NCBI RefSeq assembly: GCF_002215215.1
Contig: NZ_CP018632.1
Coordinates: forward strand, 1,794,501-1,858,500
Origin: Granulosicoccus antarcticus IMCC3135
GTDB taxonomy: Bacteria > Pseudomonadota > Gammaproteobacteria > Granulosicoccales > Granulosicoccaceae
DNA length: 64,000 nt
Reading direction: 5' to 3'
Both the position numbers and the translations under genes were made by a program. Under the pieces are notes generated by a model that was not told where the DNA came from, did not search any database, and saw only the letters and a program-made list of their open reading frames with translations. This document shows positions 6,379 to 14,688 of this stretch, piece by piece. Within the stretch, counting starts at the first letter, position 1; every line of letters begins with the position of its first letter.

Positions 6379-8917
6379 CAATGGCATTCATTTTGGAGCA
6401 AACTAATTTCCCCGTCACGGGCAGTTTTGTAACAGGCTGATTAGTATGAACATTCTACACTTCCGAGATGTCCCTCAAAAAACTCTTGACTCGCTTCACG
6501 ACAGTTGACACACTATCTGTGCGTCAACTTCAGTCGAAAGGGCCATGGATCCACTCATAGAGAACCTCAGCTCAACCACCTTTGCAGGCAAGCGATTTAC
6601 CCGCAAGCAAATCTGCACCATCCAGGAAACCTGTCGCGCTTTTCCAGCACTAAGCCGACGGGAATTGGCTCATACGATTAGCGAACATCTAGGCTGGTGT
6701 ACACCGGCGGGCAAGCACAAGATTCAGTCCTGCCTGAGCACGCTGGAGTCGCTGGAAAAACTGGGCATTGTGTCCTTGCCAGCAATCGATGAGACCAAGA
6801 GACCAGGCCTGCAGAAGCAGATCAAACCGACTTCTCGCTCAGAGCAACAACCTCTCATCGACGAGCCGTTGGACCAGCTGGCAATTACGGTTCAATTGGC
6901 CGCAGACAAGCACGACATCGGGCTGTGGAACGAGCTAGTCGACAGGCATCATTACCTGGGCTACAGGCGACCTATTGGGCCGCATTTGCGCTATTTCATT
7001 GTCGATGCGCAAGGACGAAAGTTAGGCTGCCTGATGTTCTGCTATGCCGTCAAGTCGCTACCTTGTCGTGATCAATGGATTGGCTGGCAGGAACAGAAAT
7101 ACAAAAAACACCTGGATTTGCTAGTCAATAACAATCGATTCCTGATCTTCCCGTGGGTAAAAGTGAAATGCCTGGCCTCAAAGTCGTTATCCATGGCCTG
7201 CAAACAATTGAGCGATGATTGGCTGGCGAACTACCACACGCGTCCCGTGCTGGTCGAGACATTCATTGATCCGACAAGATTCAAAGCCACCTGCTACCGC
7301 GCGGCCAATTGGCAATGCCTGGGTCAGACCAAAGGCCAATCTGCCACTAAAAGCACACCGGGTAAATCTGCGAAAGATGTCTATGTTTTTGCACTGACCC
7401 GGAACCCCAAACCCATACTGATCAATGGCCCTGAGCTTGTCCGCAAAAAAGGTAAAGCACACTCTAGAAATACAGGCCATACGCCCAGACCACTGGGCCC
7501 AACTGATCCCTTTGTTCAGCTGTGGCAAAACATCATTGGCACCGTGATTCACGTTGCTCATGATTTCGATCGGCAATGGCAAAAGCGTCAACGCGTGTTG
7601 AACTCACTGTTGATCATGCTCTTCATCTTCCGGCTGGTTTTTTCAACGAACAAACAAGGCTATGCCATCACCACCGCTGAGCTTTGGGAGCAGTGCCGCA
7701 CTCTGGGCATAGACCTTCCTCAACCCACGCCGGTCGCAGCATCAGCTTTTTGTAATGCTCGCGCCAAATTAGATGAAGAGGTGTTCAAGTTACTCCAGGT
7801 TCAAATACTTCAACAAGCCAAACCCGACCCCAAAAAACTATGGCAAGGCCATCGTCTAATGGCTGTTGATGGATCAAAATTGAACTTACCTCGGCAGTTG
7901 ATTCGCGCAGGCTACAAAACGCCCTCGGACAATGCCCATTATCCACAAGGTACTGTGAGCTGCCTCTATGAGCTAAAAACGAAAATTCCCATCGATTTTG
8001 ACTTGGCCAGTCATCGCGATGAGCGCAAAATGGCGATCAGCCACCTGAACTCACTCTCTGAAACCGATGTGGTGGTCTATGATCGTGGATATTACTCGTA
8101 TGACATGCTGCACGAGCATGACAAACGTCACATACACCCTATCTTTCGACTCAAGACAACCGCCTGTCGCGTGGTTGAAGCATTTGCCAACAGCGATGAC
8201 ATCGATGCCGTCGTCCAGATTTTTCCTAGCCAGTCAAAGCGCACATCCATACCTGCGCACGACCCACAGCCGGATTACCCAGCACTCGCGCTGCGGTTAG
8301 TGAAATACGATGCTGGCGGAACAAGCTACATTCTGGGCACCACATTATGGGATCAGAAAAAATACAGCATTGAGCAACTGTCAGCGGTCTATCACTCGCG
8401 CTGGGGTGTCGAAGAGTTGTACAAAATATCCAAACAGCTGATGAAAGTCGAAGACTTTCATGCTCAAAGCGAGCGAGGCGTCAAGCAGGAACTCTTTGCA
8501 CATTTTAACCTCATCACTCTCGCTCGATTATTTGCCAATCACAGTGAGGATGGCTTTCAATCAAAAAGCGAGCAAGGCGAAAGTGAAAAGCACGCCATTA
8601 AAGCGAACTTCAAAAACTGCCTCATGACGGTGGCTAGACATATCGAAGCTTTGTTACTTCAACAAACCAACCTGCTGAACAAGACCGTGAACACCATTAT
8701 CGCTAGCATTAGCACGTGCCGGCAGAAGTTACGCCCCAACAGATCGTACGCGCGATGCTCAAGAAAGCCTGTGGGCAAGTGGAAAGCACCAAAACCAGCA
8801 AAACTCGCCGCAGCAAAGACACCGATTACGGCTTAAAGCAAAAAACAGGGAAAAGCACTGGCCGCCGAAAACCGTTTTATTAAGTGAATGGCTTATTTTG
8901 TTAAGTGAATGCCATTG
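6379..8917 (+). mobile_element. IS4-superfamily insertion sequence with DruA-transposase fusion (2539 bp)
   Basis: The ends are defined by a 12-bp terminal inverted repeat, CAATGGCATTCA at 6379-6390 and TGAATGCCATTG at 8906-8917, flanked by a perfect 10-bp duplication. One long ORF fills the element. The right end holds a second, imperfect copy of the terminal motif (TTAAGTGAATGGC, then TTAAGTGAATGCC) about 20 bp apart. The 17-bp right-end sequence is shared with the MITE at 3709-3819. Intact ends, intact ORF and intact duplication suggest a recent and possibly active insertion. Confidence 0.88.
6545..8836 (+). CDS. DruA-domain (DUF4338)/IS4 transposase fusion protein
   Basis: A 763-residue protein with two parts. 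Residues about 110-285 match the DUF4338/DruA family of the Druantia phage-defence system: HHYLGYRRPIGPHLRYFI, LGCLMFCYAVKSLPCRDQWIGW in pieces, NNRFLIFPWVKVKCLASK, and ETFIDPTRFKATCYRAANW followed by GQTKG. Residues about 330-700 form an IS4-type DDE transposase: AVDGSKLNLP (Asp443), VVVYDRGYYSYDML (Asp513), and the YREK signature Tyr616-Arg619-Glu623-Lys630 in YHSRWGVEELYKISK. The C-terminus is basic and Ala/Lys/Pro-rich. The transposase half should cut and paste the element. The role of the DruA half is unknown; DNA binding or target or end recognition is my inference. IS4 transposases are usually about 350-480 residues, so the N-terminal half is an addition. It starts at ATG 6545, 166 bp inside the left end. 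Confidence 0.88.
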   Translation: MDPLIENLSSTTFAGKRFTRKQICTIQETCRAFPALSRRELAHTISEHLGWCTPAGKHKIQSCLSTLESLEKLGIVSLPAIDETKRPGLQKQIKPTSRSEQQPLIDEPLDQLAITVQLAADKHDIGLWNELVDRHHYLGYRRPIGPHLRYFIVDAQGRKLGCLMFCYAVKSLPCRDQWIGWQEQKYKKHLDLLVNNNRFLIFPWVKVKCLASKSLSMACKQLSDDWLANYHTRPVLVETFIDPTRFKATCYRAANWQCLGQTKGQSATKSTPGKSAKDVYVFALTRNPKPILINGPELVRKKGKAHSRNTGHTPRPLGPTDPFVQLWQNIIGTVIHVAHDFDRQWQKRQRVLNSLLIMLFIFRLVFSTNKQGYAITTAELWEQCRTLGIDLPQPTPVAASAFCNARAKLDEEVFKLLQVQILQQAKPDPKKLWQGHRLMAVDGSKLNLPRQLIRAGYKTPSDNAHYPQGTVSCLYELKTKIPIDFDLASHRDERKMAISHLNSLSETDVVVYDRGYYSYDMLHEHDKRHIHPIFRLKTTACRVVEAFANSDDIDAVVQIFPSQSKRTSIPAHDPQPDYPALALRLVKYDAGGTSYILGTTLWDQKKYSIEQLSAVYHSRWGVEELYKISKQLMKVEDFHAQSERGVKQELFAHFNLITLARLFANHSEDGFQSKSEQGESEKHAIKANFKNCLMTVARHIEALLLQQTNLLNKTVNTIIASISTCRQKLRPNRSYARCSRKPVGKWKAPKPAKLAAAKTPITA

Positions 8918-8927
8918 GGCGGCACGC
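8918..8927. repeat. Target-site duplication, right copy
   Basis: An exact repeat of GGCGGCACGC at 6369-6378, marking the right boundary of the insertion sequence. Confidence 0.85.
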
Positions 8928-9365
8928 GCAGCGATGAAGGCCAACGCTGTCGGTATATGGAGGACGAGCGCGCTGTAACCGACGGCGGCCAATTTTATAT
9001 TCTGTGATTTGTTGGAGTGGGAAGGGGCTTAGAGCCATGAAAATACCAGGCCCCTATTCATCAACGGGTATCGATGACCTCAACCGGTGTGTTCTCAGAT
9101 TTCGGCTTGTAGAGCAATCGCCAGAGTGTTCGCCAATCGGGCATCTCGACCAATCTGATCACGGTACGCATGCTTTTCCAAATCTTTTATCTGGCCTGTA
9201 GTTTGCTTGACTCCAGTCCTAGGCTGATAGAATCTCAGTACTGTCTTTGGTGTTTGCGCTGCAACGGTTCATATCGTGACAGCGAGACATAAGACTTTCA
9301 GCGAGGCGTGAAGTTTTCATGTCGCATCAGACATCACTAGTAACTGACGGAATTTTATACCTACA
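8928..9365. other. Intergenic stretch between the IS and the polysaccharide region
   Basis: About 440 bp without a credible gene. Short open frames here have no recognisable protein character. It must hold the promoter of the following sugar-nucleotide genes, but I see no confident -35/-10 pair. It marks the change from decayed mobile DNA to ordinary coding sequence. Confidence 0.5.
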
Positions 9366-10358
9366 ATGAATAACGCGATTCCCTCTGGGGGCACTATCGG
9401 CGACAAACGCATACTGGTGACAGGCGGCGCCGGTTTTCTTGGTTCACATTTGTGCGAACGATTGTTGAACGAAGGCAATGAAGTCATCTGTATGGACAAC
9501 TACTTTACAGGTTCGAAACGCAATATTCAGCATTTGATGGGTAACCCGTCATTCGAACTTTTGCGTCATGACGTTACATTTCCGATATATTTGGAAATAG
9601 ACGAGATATACAACCTGGCTTGCCCTGCATCGCCGGTCCACTACCAGCATGATCCGGTGCAGACGACCAAGACTAGTGTTCATGGCGCCATAAACATGCT
9701 GGGGCTTGCCAAACGAACCAATGCCAAAATATTCCAGGCATCGACGAGTGAAGTGTATGGAGATCCGAAAGTACACCCACAACATGAAAGCTATTGGGGG
9801 CATGTCAATCCTATCGGATTTCGGTCCTGTTACGATGAGGGCAAGCGATGTGCGGAGACTCTGTTTTTTGATTATCGCCGCCAGCACAACCTGCGTATCA
9901 AGGTAGGACGTATCTTCAATACCTATGGTCCTCGAATGCATCCCAATGACGGTCGAGTGGTCTCGAATTTCATTGTGCAGGCGCTCACAGGCCAATCGAT
10001 AACGATCTATGGGAAGGGCGATCAGACTCGCTCATTCTGCTACTGCCTTGATCTGATTGAAGCGTTCGTACGCATTATGGGTACCGATGATTCATTTACA
10101 GGCCCTGTGAATATTGGTAATCCGCATGAATTCACGATCCTACAGTTGGCGGAGAAAGTCATCGAGTTGACTAATTCATCTTCAAAGCTGGTCTTCAAGG
10201 ATCTTCCCAGTGACGATCCGACACAAAGACGTCCGGACATTACGTACGCCCGTGAAGCTCTCGGTTGGGAGCCCAAGATCAATCTCGAAGAAGGTTTGGG
10301 CAAGACGATCAAATATTTCGAACAAACCCTCTCCGAGGGGAATTACAAGGCTGGCTGA
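9366..10358 (+). CDS. uxs: UDP-glucuronate decarboxylase (UDP-xylose synthase)
   Basis: A 330-residue extended short-chain dehydrogenase. It shows the NAD-binding GGAGFLGSH (about residues 19-27), the [11 protein letters not shown] motif after beta-2 typical of UXS, the [11 protein letters not shown] segment, the catalytic Ser/Tyr/Lys in [10 protein letters not shown] and CYDEGKR, and [13 protein letters not shown] enzymes convert UDP-glucuronate to UDP-xylose, a donor for extracellular polysaccharide. The length is normal. It lies 21 bp upstream of rfbA on the same strand, probably as one transcript, supplying donors to the glycosyltransferases that follow. Confidence 0.88.
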   Translation: MNNAIPSGGTIGDKRILVTGGAGFLGSHLCERLLNEGNEVICMDNYFTGSKRNIQHLMGNPSFELLRHDVTFPIYLEIDEIYNLACPASPVHYQHDPVQTTKTSVHGAINMLGLAKRTNAKIFQASTSEVYGDPKVHPQHESYWGHVNPIGFRSCYDEGKRCAETLFFDYRRQHNLRIKVGRIFNTYGPRMHPNDGRVVSNFIVQALTGQSITIYGKGDQTRSFCYCLDLIEAFVRIMGTDDSFTGPVNIGNPHEFTILQLAEKVIELTNSSSKLVFKDLPSDDPTQRRPDITYAREALGWEPKINLEEGLGKTIKYFEQTLSEGNYKAG

Positions 10359-10379
10359 AACGCTTCCGGAGACTGAGTA

Positions 10380-11279
10380 ATGAAAGGCATCATACTAGCA
10401 GGAGGGTCGGGTACTCGTTTGAATCCGATGACACAGGTAATCTCAAAGCAGTTGTTGCCTATCTACGATAAGCCCATGGTCTACTACCCGTTGACGACGA
10501 TGATGTTGGCGGGTATTCGGGACATCCTGCTGATTTCCACACCGCGAGACATTCCTCTGTTCGAGATGCTGCTCGGTGACGGTAGTCAGTGGGGCATAAA
10601 CCTGACTTATACGGTGCAGCCTTCCCCGGATGGCCTTGCTCAGTCATTTATACTGGCAGAAGAGTTTATTGGACAGGATAGTGTCTCGCTAATACTGGGT
10701 GACAACATTTTCCATGGCAACGACATGGCCGGCTTACTCCACAGTGCAGCCAGTCAAAAGCACGGTGCGACTGTTTTTGCCTATCAAGTCAGCGATCCCG
10801 AACGTTATGGGGTTGTTGAGTTTGATGACCTGGGCCGCGCTAGAAGCATCGAGGAGAAACCGGAGCACCCAGCGTCAAACTTTGCTGTAACCGGGTTGTA
10901 TTTCTATGACAACGACGTTGTTTCCATTGCCAAGAGTATCAAACCATCGGCAAGGGGTGAGCTGGAAATAACAGATGTCAACAGCGTATACCTTGATGCT
11001 GGGAAATTGATGGTTCAACGAATGAGTCGTGGTTACGCCTGGCTGGATACAGGCACCTGCGCCTCTTTGCTTGAGGCGGGCCAGTTTGTTGAGACGCTCG
11101 AAAGGCGCCAAGGGCTCAAGATAGCCTGTCCCGAGGAAATCTCCTGGAGATCAGGCTGGGTTTCTGATGATCAGCTATTGGAACTGTCGGCGCCAATGGC
11201 CAAAAATAGCTATGGCCAATACCTTCAGTCATTGCTTGGTGAGCAAAAGTCCTACAATATGCTTCGGCTGGCCAGCTAA
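10380..11279 (+). CDS. rfbA: Glucose-1-phosphate thymidylyltransferase
   Basis: A 299-residue nucleotidyltransferase with the signature [19 protein letters not shown] at the N-terminus, then [18 protein letters not shown] and the [10 protein letters not shown] segment, all typical of RmlA/RfbA. It makes dTDP-glucose from glucose-1-phosphate and dTTP, the first step to dTDP-L-rhamnose. The remaining pathway enzymes (RfbC, RfbD, RfbB) are encoded about 31 kb away at 42653-45181. Here it follows uxs closely. The length is that of the family. Confidence 0.95.
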   Translation: MKGIILAGGSGTRLNPMTQVISKQLLPIYDKPMVYYPLTTMMLAGIRDILLISTPRDIPLFEMLLGDGSQWGINLTYTVQPSPDGLAQSFILAEEFIGQDSVSLILGDNIFHGNDMAGLLHSAASQKHGATVFAYQVSDPERYGVVEFDDLGRARSIEEKPEHPASNFAVTGLYFYDNDVVSIAKSIKPSARGELEITDVNSVYLDAGKLMVQRMSRGYAWLDTGTCASLLEAGQFVETLERRQGLKIACPEEISWRSGWVSDDQLLELSAPMAKNSYGQYLQSLLGEQKSYNMLRLAS

Positions 11280-11291
11280 CAGGCGCGGAGG

Positions 11292-12350
11292 TTAACCCGG
11301 ATGTAGTTTACCCATGCTGATCCATTTCCGGATCAGCATGGTCTCTTCGTGCCAGTTGTGACGGGTAGACACTTTGTGGCAATCGCCATAGTGACGACCG
11401 GCGCGCTGCGTGTCTCCTGACTCAGCCGTATCGGTAGTAAAGCCATGAGATTCGATGTTCAGAGTCGGGAAGTGGCGGATCAGGGTATCGAGAACCAGAA
11501 TGCCAGCACTGGGTGGAGCGTTCAGAAGCCCCACCAGAGAGTGCCAGCTATCCAGAGGCGTGAGTGCGAGGCTGGAGAATGGAATTCGGGCCAGACGTGA
11601 CCAATACCGAGAGCTTCGCATGAACGGGGCAGGTCCGCTGAGGCACAGCTTGTTACAGTGCATACCACTCGCTTTGATTTTGAAGCCGGGAGATATCACC
11701 CACAGACCTGTTTGCTGACCGGTATCGCGACTGATCAGCTCTCCCGTATGAATCTTGTTGAACCTGATCACAAGATCGGCTGTATCAATTCTCTCGCCGG
11801 CAGCATTTCCGATTATCGATGGTCCATTGCCAACAACGGCGATACGCGCTGGCAGGCAATCAATGTTGTTCTGTCCAAATAACTCATCGCATAGTTTAGG
11901 CAGTGTGGTCGTGCGTTCCTGAAGGCTTGTAGCCAGCTGCATCAATCGTGATGTGAGAAAATCATTGCCATGATTTTTCTGGCGGTGGAGATAGTCCAGA
12001 GCCAGAGGAAAGTGATGAAGTGCAAGGATACGACTCAGTGACCATCGCTGCCTTATTGGACTCTGAAGCCTGAGAGCAGCCTCATGTACCAGTCCCAGTT
12101 CCAGTTCAGCACTGAGTAGACGCCAGTAGAGTGGCCAGCTGGTATGCCTTTGAGCTTTCTGCCAGGCATCCAACCAGGCTAGGTGTTCGATGGTCAGCCC
12201 GTTCAAGCAGTGCTGAATGTCGTAGGCGAGCATGACAGCTTCGGTGTTGGACGAATGTCCGACTAGGCGCCACATGTCTTCACACAACTGCTGACTCCAT
12301 TGTCCTTGCTTGAACCTGCGTTCACAGTCGGCAATGCTGATACTTTTCAT
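11292..12350 (-). CDS. Sialyltransferase-like protein (GT29-like)
   Basis: A 352-residue protein. The N-terminal 160 residues are helical and not recognised. From about residue 165 it has RIAVVGNGPSIIGN and ADLVIRFNKIHTGE, which match the nucleotide-binding L-motif region of GT29 sialyltransferases (VGNGxS, RFN). Near the end HYGDCHKVSTRHNWHEE resembles the C-terminal His-containing motif. GT29 enzymes transfer sialic acid (or possibly Kdo) from CMP-sugars. Its start overlaps the end of the upstream gene by 4 bp, so it is the last gene of the minus-strand glycosyltransferase operon. The donor and acceptor are unknown, and no sialic-acid synthesis genes are in the window. Confidence 0.6.
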   Translation of the reverse strand: MKSISIADCERRFKQGQWSQQLCEDMWRLVGHSSNTEAVMLAYDIQHCLNGLTIEHLAWLDAWQKAQRHTSWPLYWRLLSAELELGLVHEAALRLQSPIRQRWSLSRILALHHFPLALDYLHRQKNHGNDFLTSRLMQLATSLQERTTTLPKLCDELFGQNNIDCLPARIAVVGNGPSIIGNAAGERIDTADLVIRFNKIHTGELISRDTGQQTGLWVISPGFKIKASGMHCNKLCLSGPAPFMRSSRYWSRLARIPFSSLALTPLDSWHSLVGLLNAPPSAGILVLDTLIRHFPTLNIESHGFTTDTAESGDTQRAGRHYGDCHKVSTRHNWHEETMLIRKWISMGKLHPG

Positions 12351-13552
12351 GAACGTGTATGCTTGAACGCACGTAACCAGCGAACCTCACTGTCTTCGAT
12401 GAACTGTGTCGGGGAGTGGCGAAACTTGATGAACTTTCTGTGCTTGCGTCCGATAGAAATTCTTAGTTGTTGCAATCCGCCCGGATTGCGAGCAGGTGTG
12501 AAGGCGGAAGTGAGGACGAGATCCGAACCTGTTATCGACTTTTCCATTATGGATCTTACGTCTTGGGGGCCTTGCAAGGTGATGCTATGAGCAGGACCAG
12601 AGTTGTTGTGAATGAGCCATTTCTCGATTGTGCAATGTAGTTGACTGCTCTTGTTGGAAACTGCGATTGCGGAGCGACCGCCAGTTTGTAATCTCAGCCA
12701 GTAATCCTGTTGCTGGCTGGCTATCATTGACTTGCTGGTGCGGCAACCATGACGAAACCACTCAAGGGAGAAGCGGTTGATAGGGTCAACAACCGTGGTG
12801 CCTGCACGGTTCCACATTACTACGGGTAAACCAAACTGAAAAGCATCTGCAAGGCTCCCCGAATTTCCGCACAAGGCAAGACTGGCATTTCCCATCAACG
12901 CTGCCAGCATTGTCTTTCTGTCAGGGGTCATAGCCGTCACGCCGAGTCGGTAAAAGCCTGAATTTTGCGCTCTGAGTTGCGTTAGTAGTTCACGACTGTT
13001 GGTGGCGCCAAAAGTATCCTTGTGTATGCATTCAATGCTGGTTTGCTCTGGTTCTGTTATGAGTGTACCGAGCAAGGAAAGGATCTTCTGGATGAAAGTT
13101 TTGTCTTGGCTACGTTCTGTTGCGTCCGGCATCATGATCAGTAACCGGTATGTCGACCTGTCTGATCGGAGTGAGTGTCCTTGCGAGTCTGGTCGGAATC
13201 GAGAGTGAAACTGCTCAGAGGTCATCAAGCAGACCGCTTTGGCTGTAAAGCCGCTATCGTTGACGAAATGCTGGAGTGTCGAGAACGATTTGACGTCTGA
13301 TTGAATAAGCAGGTCTTCGCAGATCAGCCCTCCGGGAGCCAATGGTGCAACCTTGAGCCACGCATCGTTGTTCAGGTTCAGCGTCAGGCATTGTTCCGGA
13401 TTGGAGTCGGATTCTGATGTCTCTGCAGTCAGGCGATTGTTAGTGTAGCTCCAGGAGGTTTCTGCAACACTCGCCAACGTGGTTTTAAGACAATGTGCAA
13501 TCCCCTTGAGCTGAACGTTGAGGCGATGTTCGTAACAGAGGTTCATCAACAT
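12347..13552 (-). CDS. Unclassified protein in the glycosyltransferase operon
   Basis: A 401-residue protein I cannot assign. The segment LCGNSGSLADAFQFGLPVVMWNRAGTTVVDP (about residues 235-265) resembles the C-terminal nucleotide-sugar-binding half of GT-B enzymes or polysaccharide transferases, where a Gly-rich turn precedes a buried strand and a Pro-Val-Val motif. No signal peptide or membrane segment is evident. It lies 1 bp after the GT4-like gene and overlaps the GT29-like gene by 4 bp, so it is translationally coupled to both and probably acts in the same glycan pathway. Confidence 0.55.
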   Translation of the reverse strand: MLMNLCYEHRLNVQLKGIAHCLKTTLASVAETSWSYTNNRLTAETSESDSNPEQCLTLNLNNDAWLKVAPLAPGGLICEDLLIQSDVKSFSTLQHFVNDSGFTAKAVCLMTSEQFHSRFRPDSQGHSLRSDRSTYRLLIMMPDATERSQDKTFIQKILSLLGTLITEPEQTSIECIHKDTFGATNSRELLTQLRAQNSGFYRLGVTAMTPDRKTMLAALMGNASLALCGNSGSLADAFQFGLPVVMWNRAGTTVVDPINRFSLEWFRHGCRTSKSMIASQQQDYWLRLQTGGRSAIAVSNKSSQLHCTIEKWLIHNNSGPAHSITLQGPQDVRSIMEKSITGSDLVLTSAFTPARNPGGLQQLRISIGRKHRKFIKFRHSPTQFIEDSEVRWLRAFKHTRS

Positions 13553-13553
13553 A

Positions 13554-14630
13554 TCAGGCCGACATTGCCGAGCGATTGCGGTTCCAGTACTCCGAACTGT
13601 CCCAATGCTTCAAGACAGTGGCGTATTGAGCTTGAGCGGTACAATGCTGGGTTGCATAATTGATCAGTGCATCACCACAGGCTGCACGGTAATCAGGGTC
13701 AACTGTGCAGTTCAAAGCGTGTTCCCAGTCAGATTCGTATTTGATTATGGTTAGTCCGTCAATGTCATGCTCCAGCAAGTCGCTAGTGGGGGAGCAGAGT
13801 GCCGGAACTCCTAAAGCCGCCGATTCAATGAACTTAATGTGGGATTTAGCAAAGTTGAAAGGCGTATCAAGCAAAGGTGCCAGCGTTACACGGCTTTGGG
13901 CAATAAGTTCGGGCAGCGAATAGTAGTCAACCCAAGGTGTCAGGTGCAGTTGCTCTCGGGGTAATGCGGTACCGCGAAGGCCGACCTTGCCCACCAGTGA
14001 AAGGATAGCTTGTGGATGCGCCTTTAGAAAACGCCCCAACGTCGGTGCGATGAATCGAAGATCTCTATCATGGCTACGATTTCCTGGCAGATAGCTGAGC
14101 CTGACGCCGCCGGTGAGAGTCCCTCGCGCCTGTTCGGCGTGCTGTAGCCAATAGGCGGATAATCCGTTGCGCAGTACGGTGATTCTGGTATGCGCACATT
14201 GTTTGCGTGCTGCGGATGCCAAGGCTGGAGTGGAAACTGTCAGCTCATCAAAAAGCGGTAGCGATCTTGCGTGTTTTCTGAATTGATTCTGGACGTGTGC
14301 AACCGATGCTTGTGAGTTCAGTACCTTCGGAGACCGCTCTGCCATGGTGGGATCAAAGAGCAAATCGTCGAAATCGGCAATCAGGTGAATTCCCTGTGCC
14401 CTACAGAAATCACTCACTTGCTGAAGTTTCTGGCAGTAGATTGGTCTCAGGCAGCTGACGATATCGTACCGACCCAGATCGCTTGCTCGCAGGTTTGTCA
14501 GACTTTGAACTTCTGCCTGATGATTGTTGTCTTGCAATACCTCCGCATGATTGAAGCAGCGGTAGCGCGTCGAGCCATCACCATAGGCATGTCTGTCCAA
14601 TCGGGCATGTGTAATGAATAGTACGTTCAT
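13554..14630 (-). CDS. Glycosyltransferase, GT4-like (GT-B fold)
   Basis: A 358-residue protein starting MNVLFITHARLD. The N-terminal Rossmann-like half includes YDIVSCLRPIY and LIADFDDLLFDP. A linker VLRNGLSAYW follows, then a second domain with YLPGNRSHDRDLRFIAPTL and FAKSHIKFIESAALGVPALCSPTSD, the typical GT4 E-x(7)-E-like region (K-x-x-E). This layout fits retaining GT-B glycosyltransferases acting on surface polysaccharides. It sits 59 bp downstream of the GT2 gene and 1 bp upstream of the next gene. The donor sugar cannot be told from the sequence. Confidence 0.7.
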   Translation of the reverse strand: MNVLFITHARLDRHAYGDGSTRYRCFNHAEVLQDNNHQAEVQSLTNLRASDLGRYDIVSCLRPIYCQKLQQVSDFCRAQGIHLIADFDDLLFDPTMAERSPKVLNSQASVAHVQNQFRKHARSLPLFDELTVSTPALASAARKQCAHTRITVLRNGLSAYWLQHAEQARGTLTGGVRLSYLPGNRSHDRDLRFIAPTLGRFLKAHPQAILSLVGKVGLRGTALPREQLHLTPWVDYYSLPELIAQSRVTLAPLLDTPFNFAKSHIKFIESAALGVPALCSPTSDLLEHDIDGLTIIKYESDWEHALNCTVDPDYRAACGDALINYATQHCTAQAQYATVLKHWDSSEYWNRNRSAMSA

Positions 14631-14688
14631 GTCAACTGGCGTACCTTAAGCGCTGCTTGTGCGGTTGATCATGCAATCGGTGCAAATC

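Noticed and set aside
6545-8836. A complete Druantia defence system
   Set aside because: Only a DruA-like domain is present, fused to a transposase; no DruE helicase or other Dru genes are nearby.
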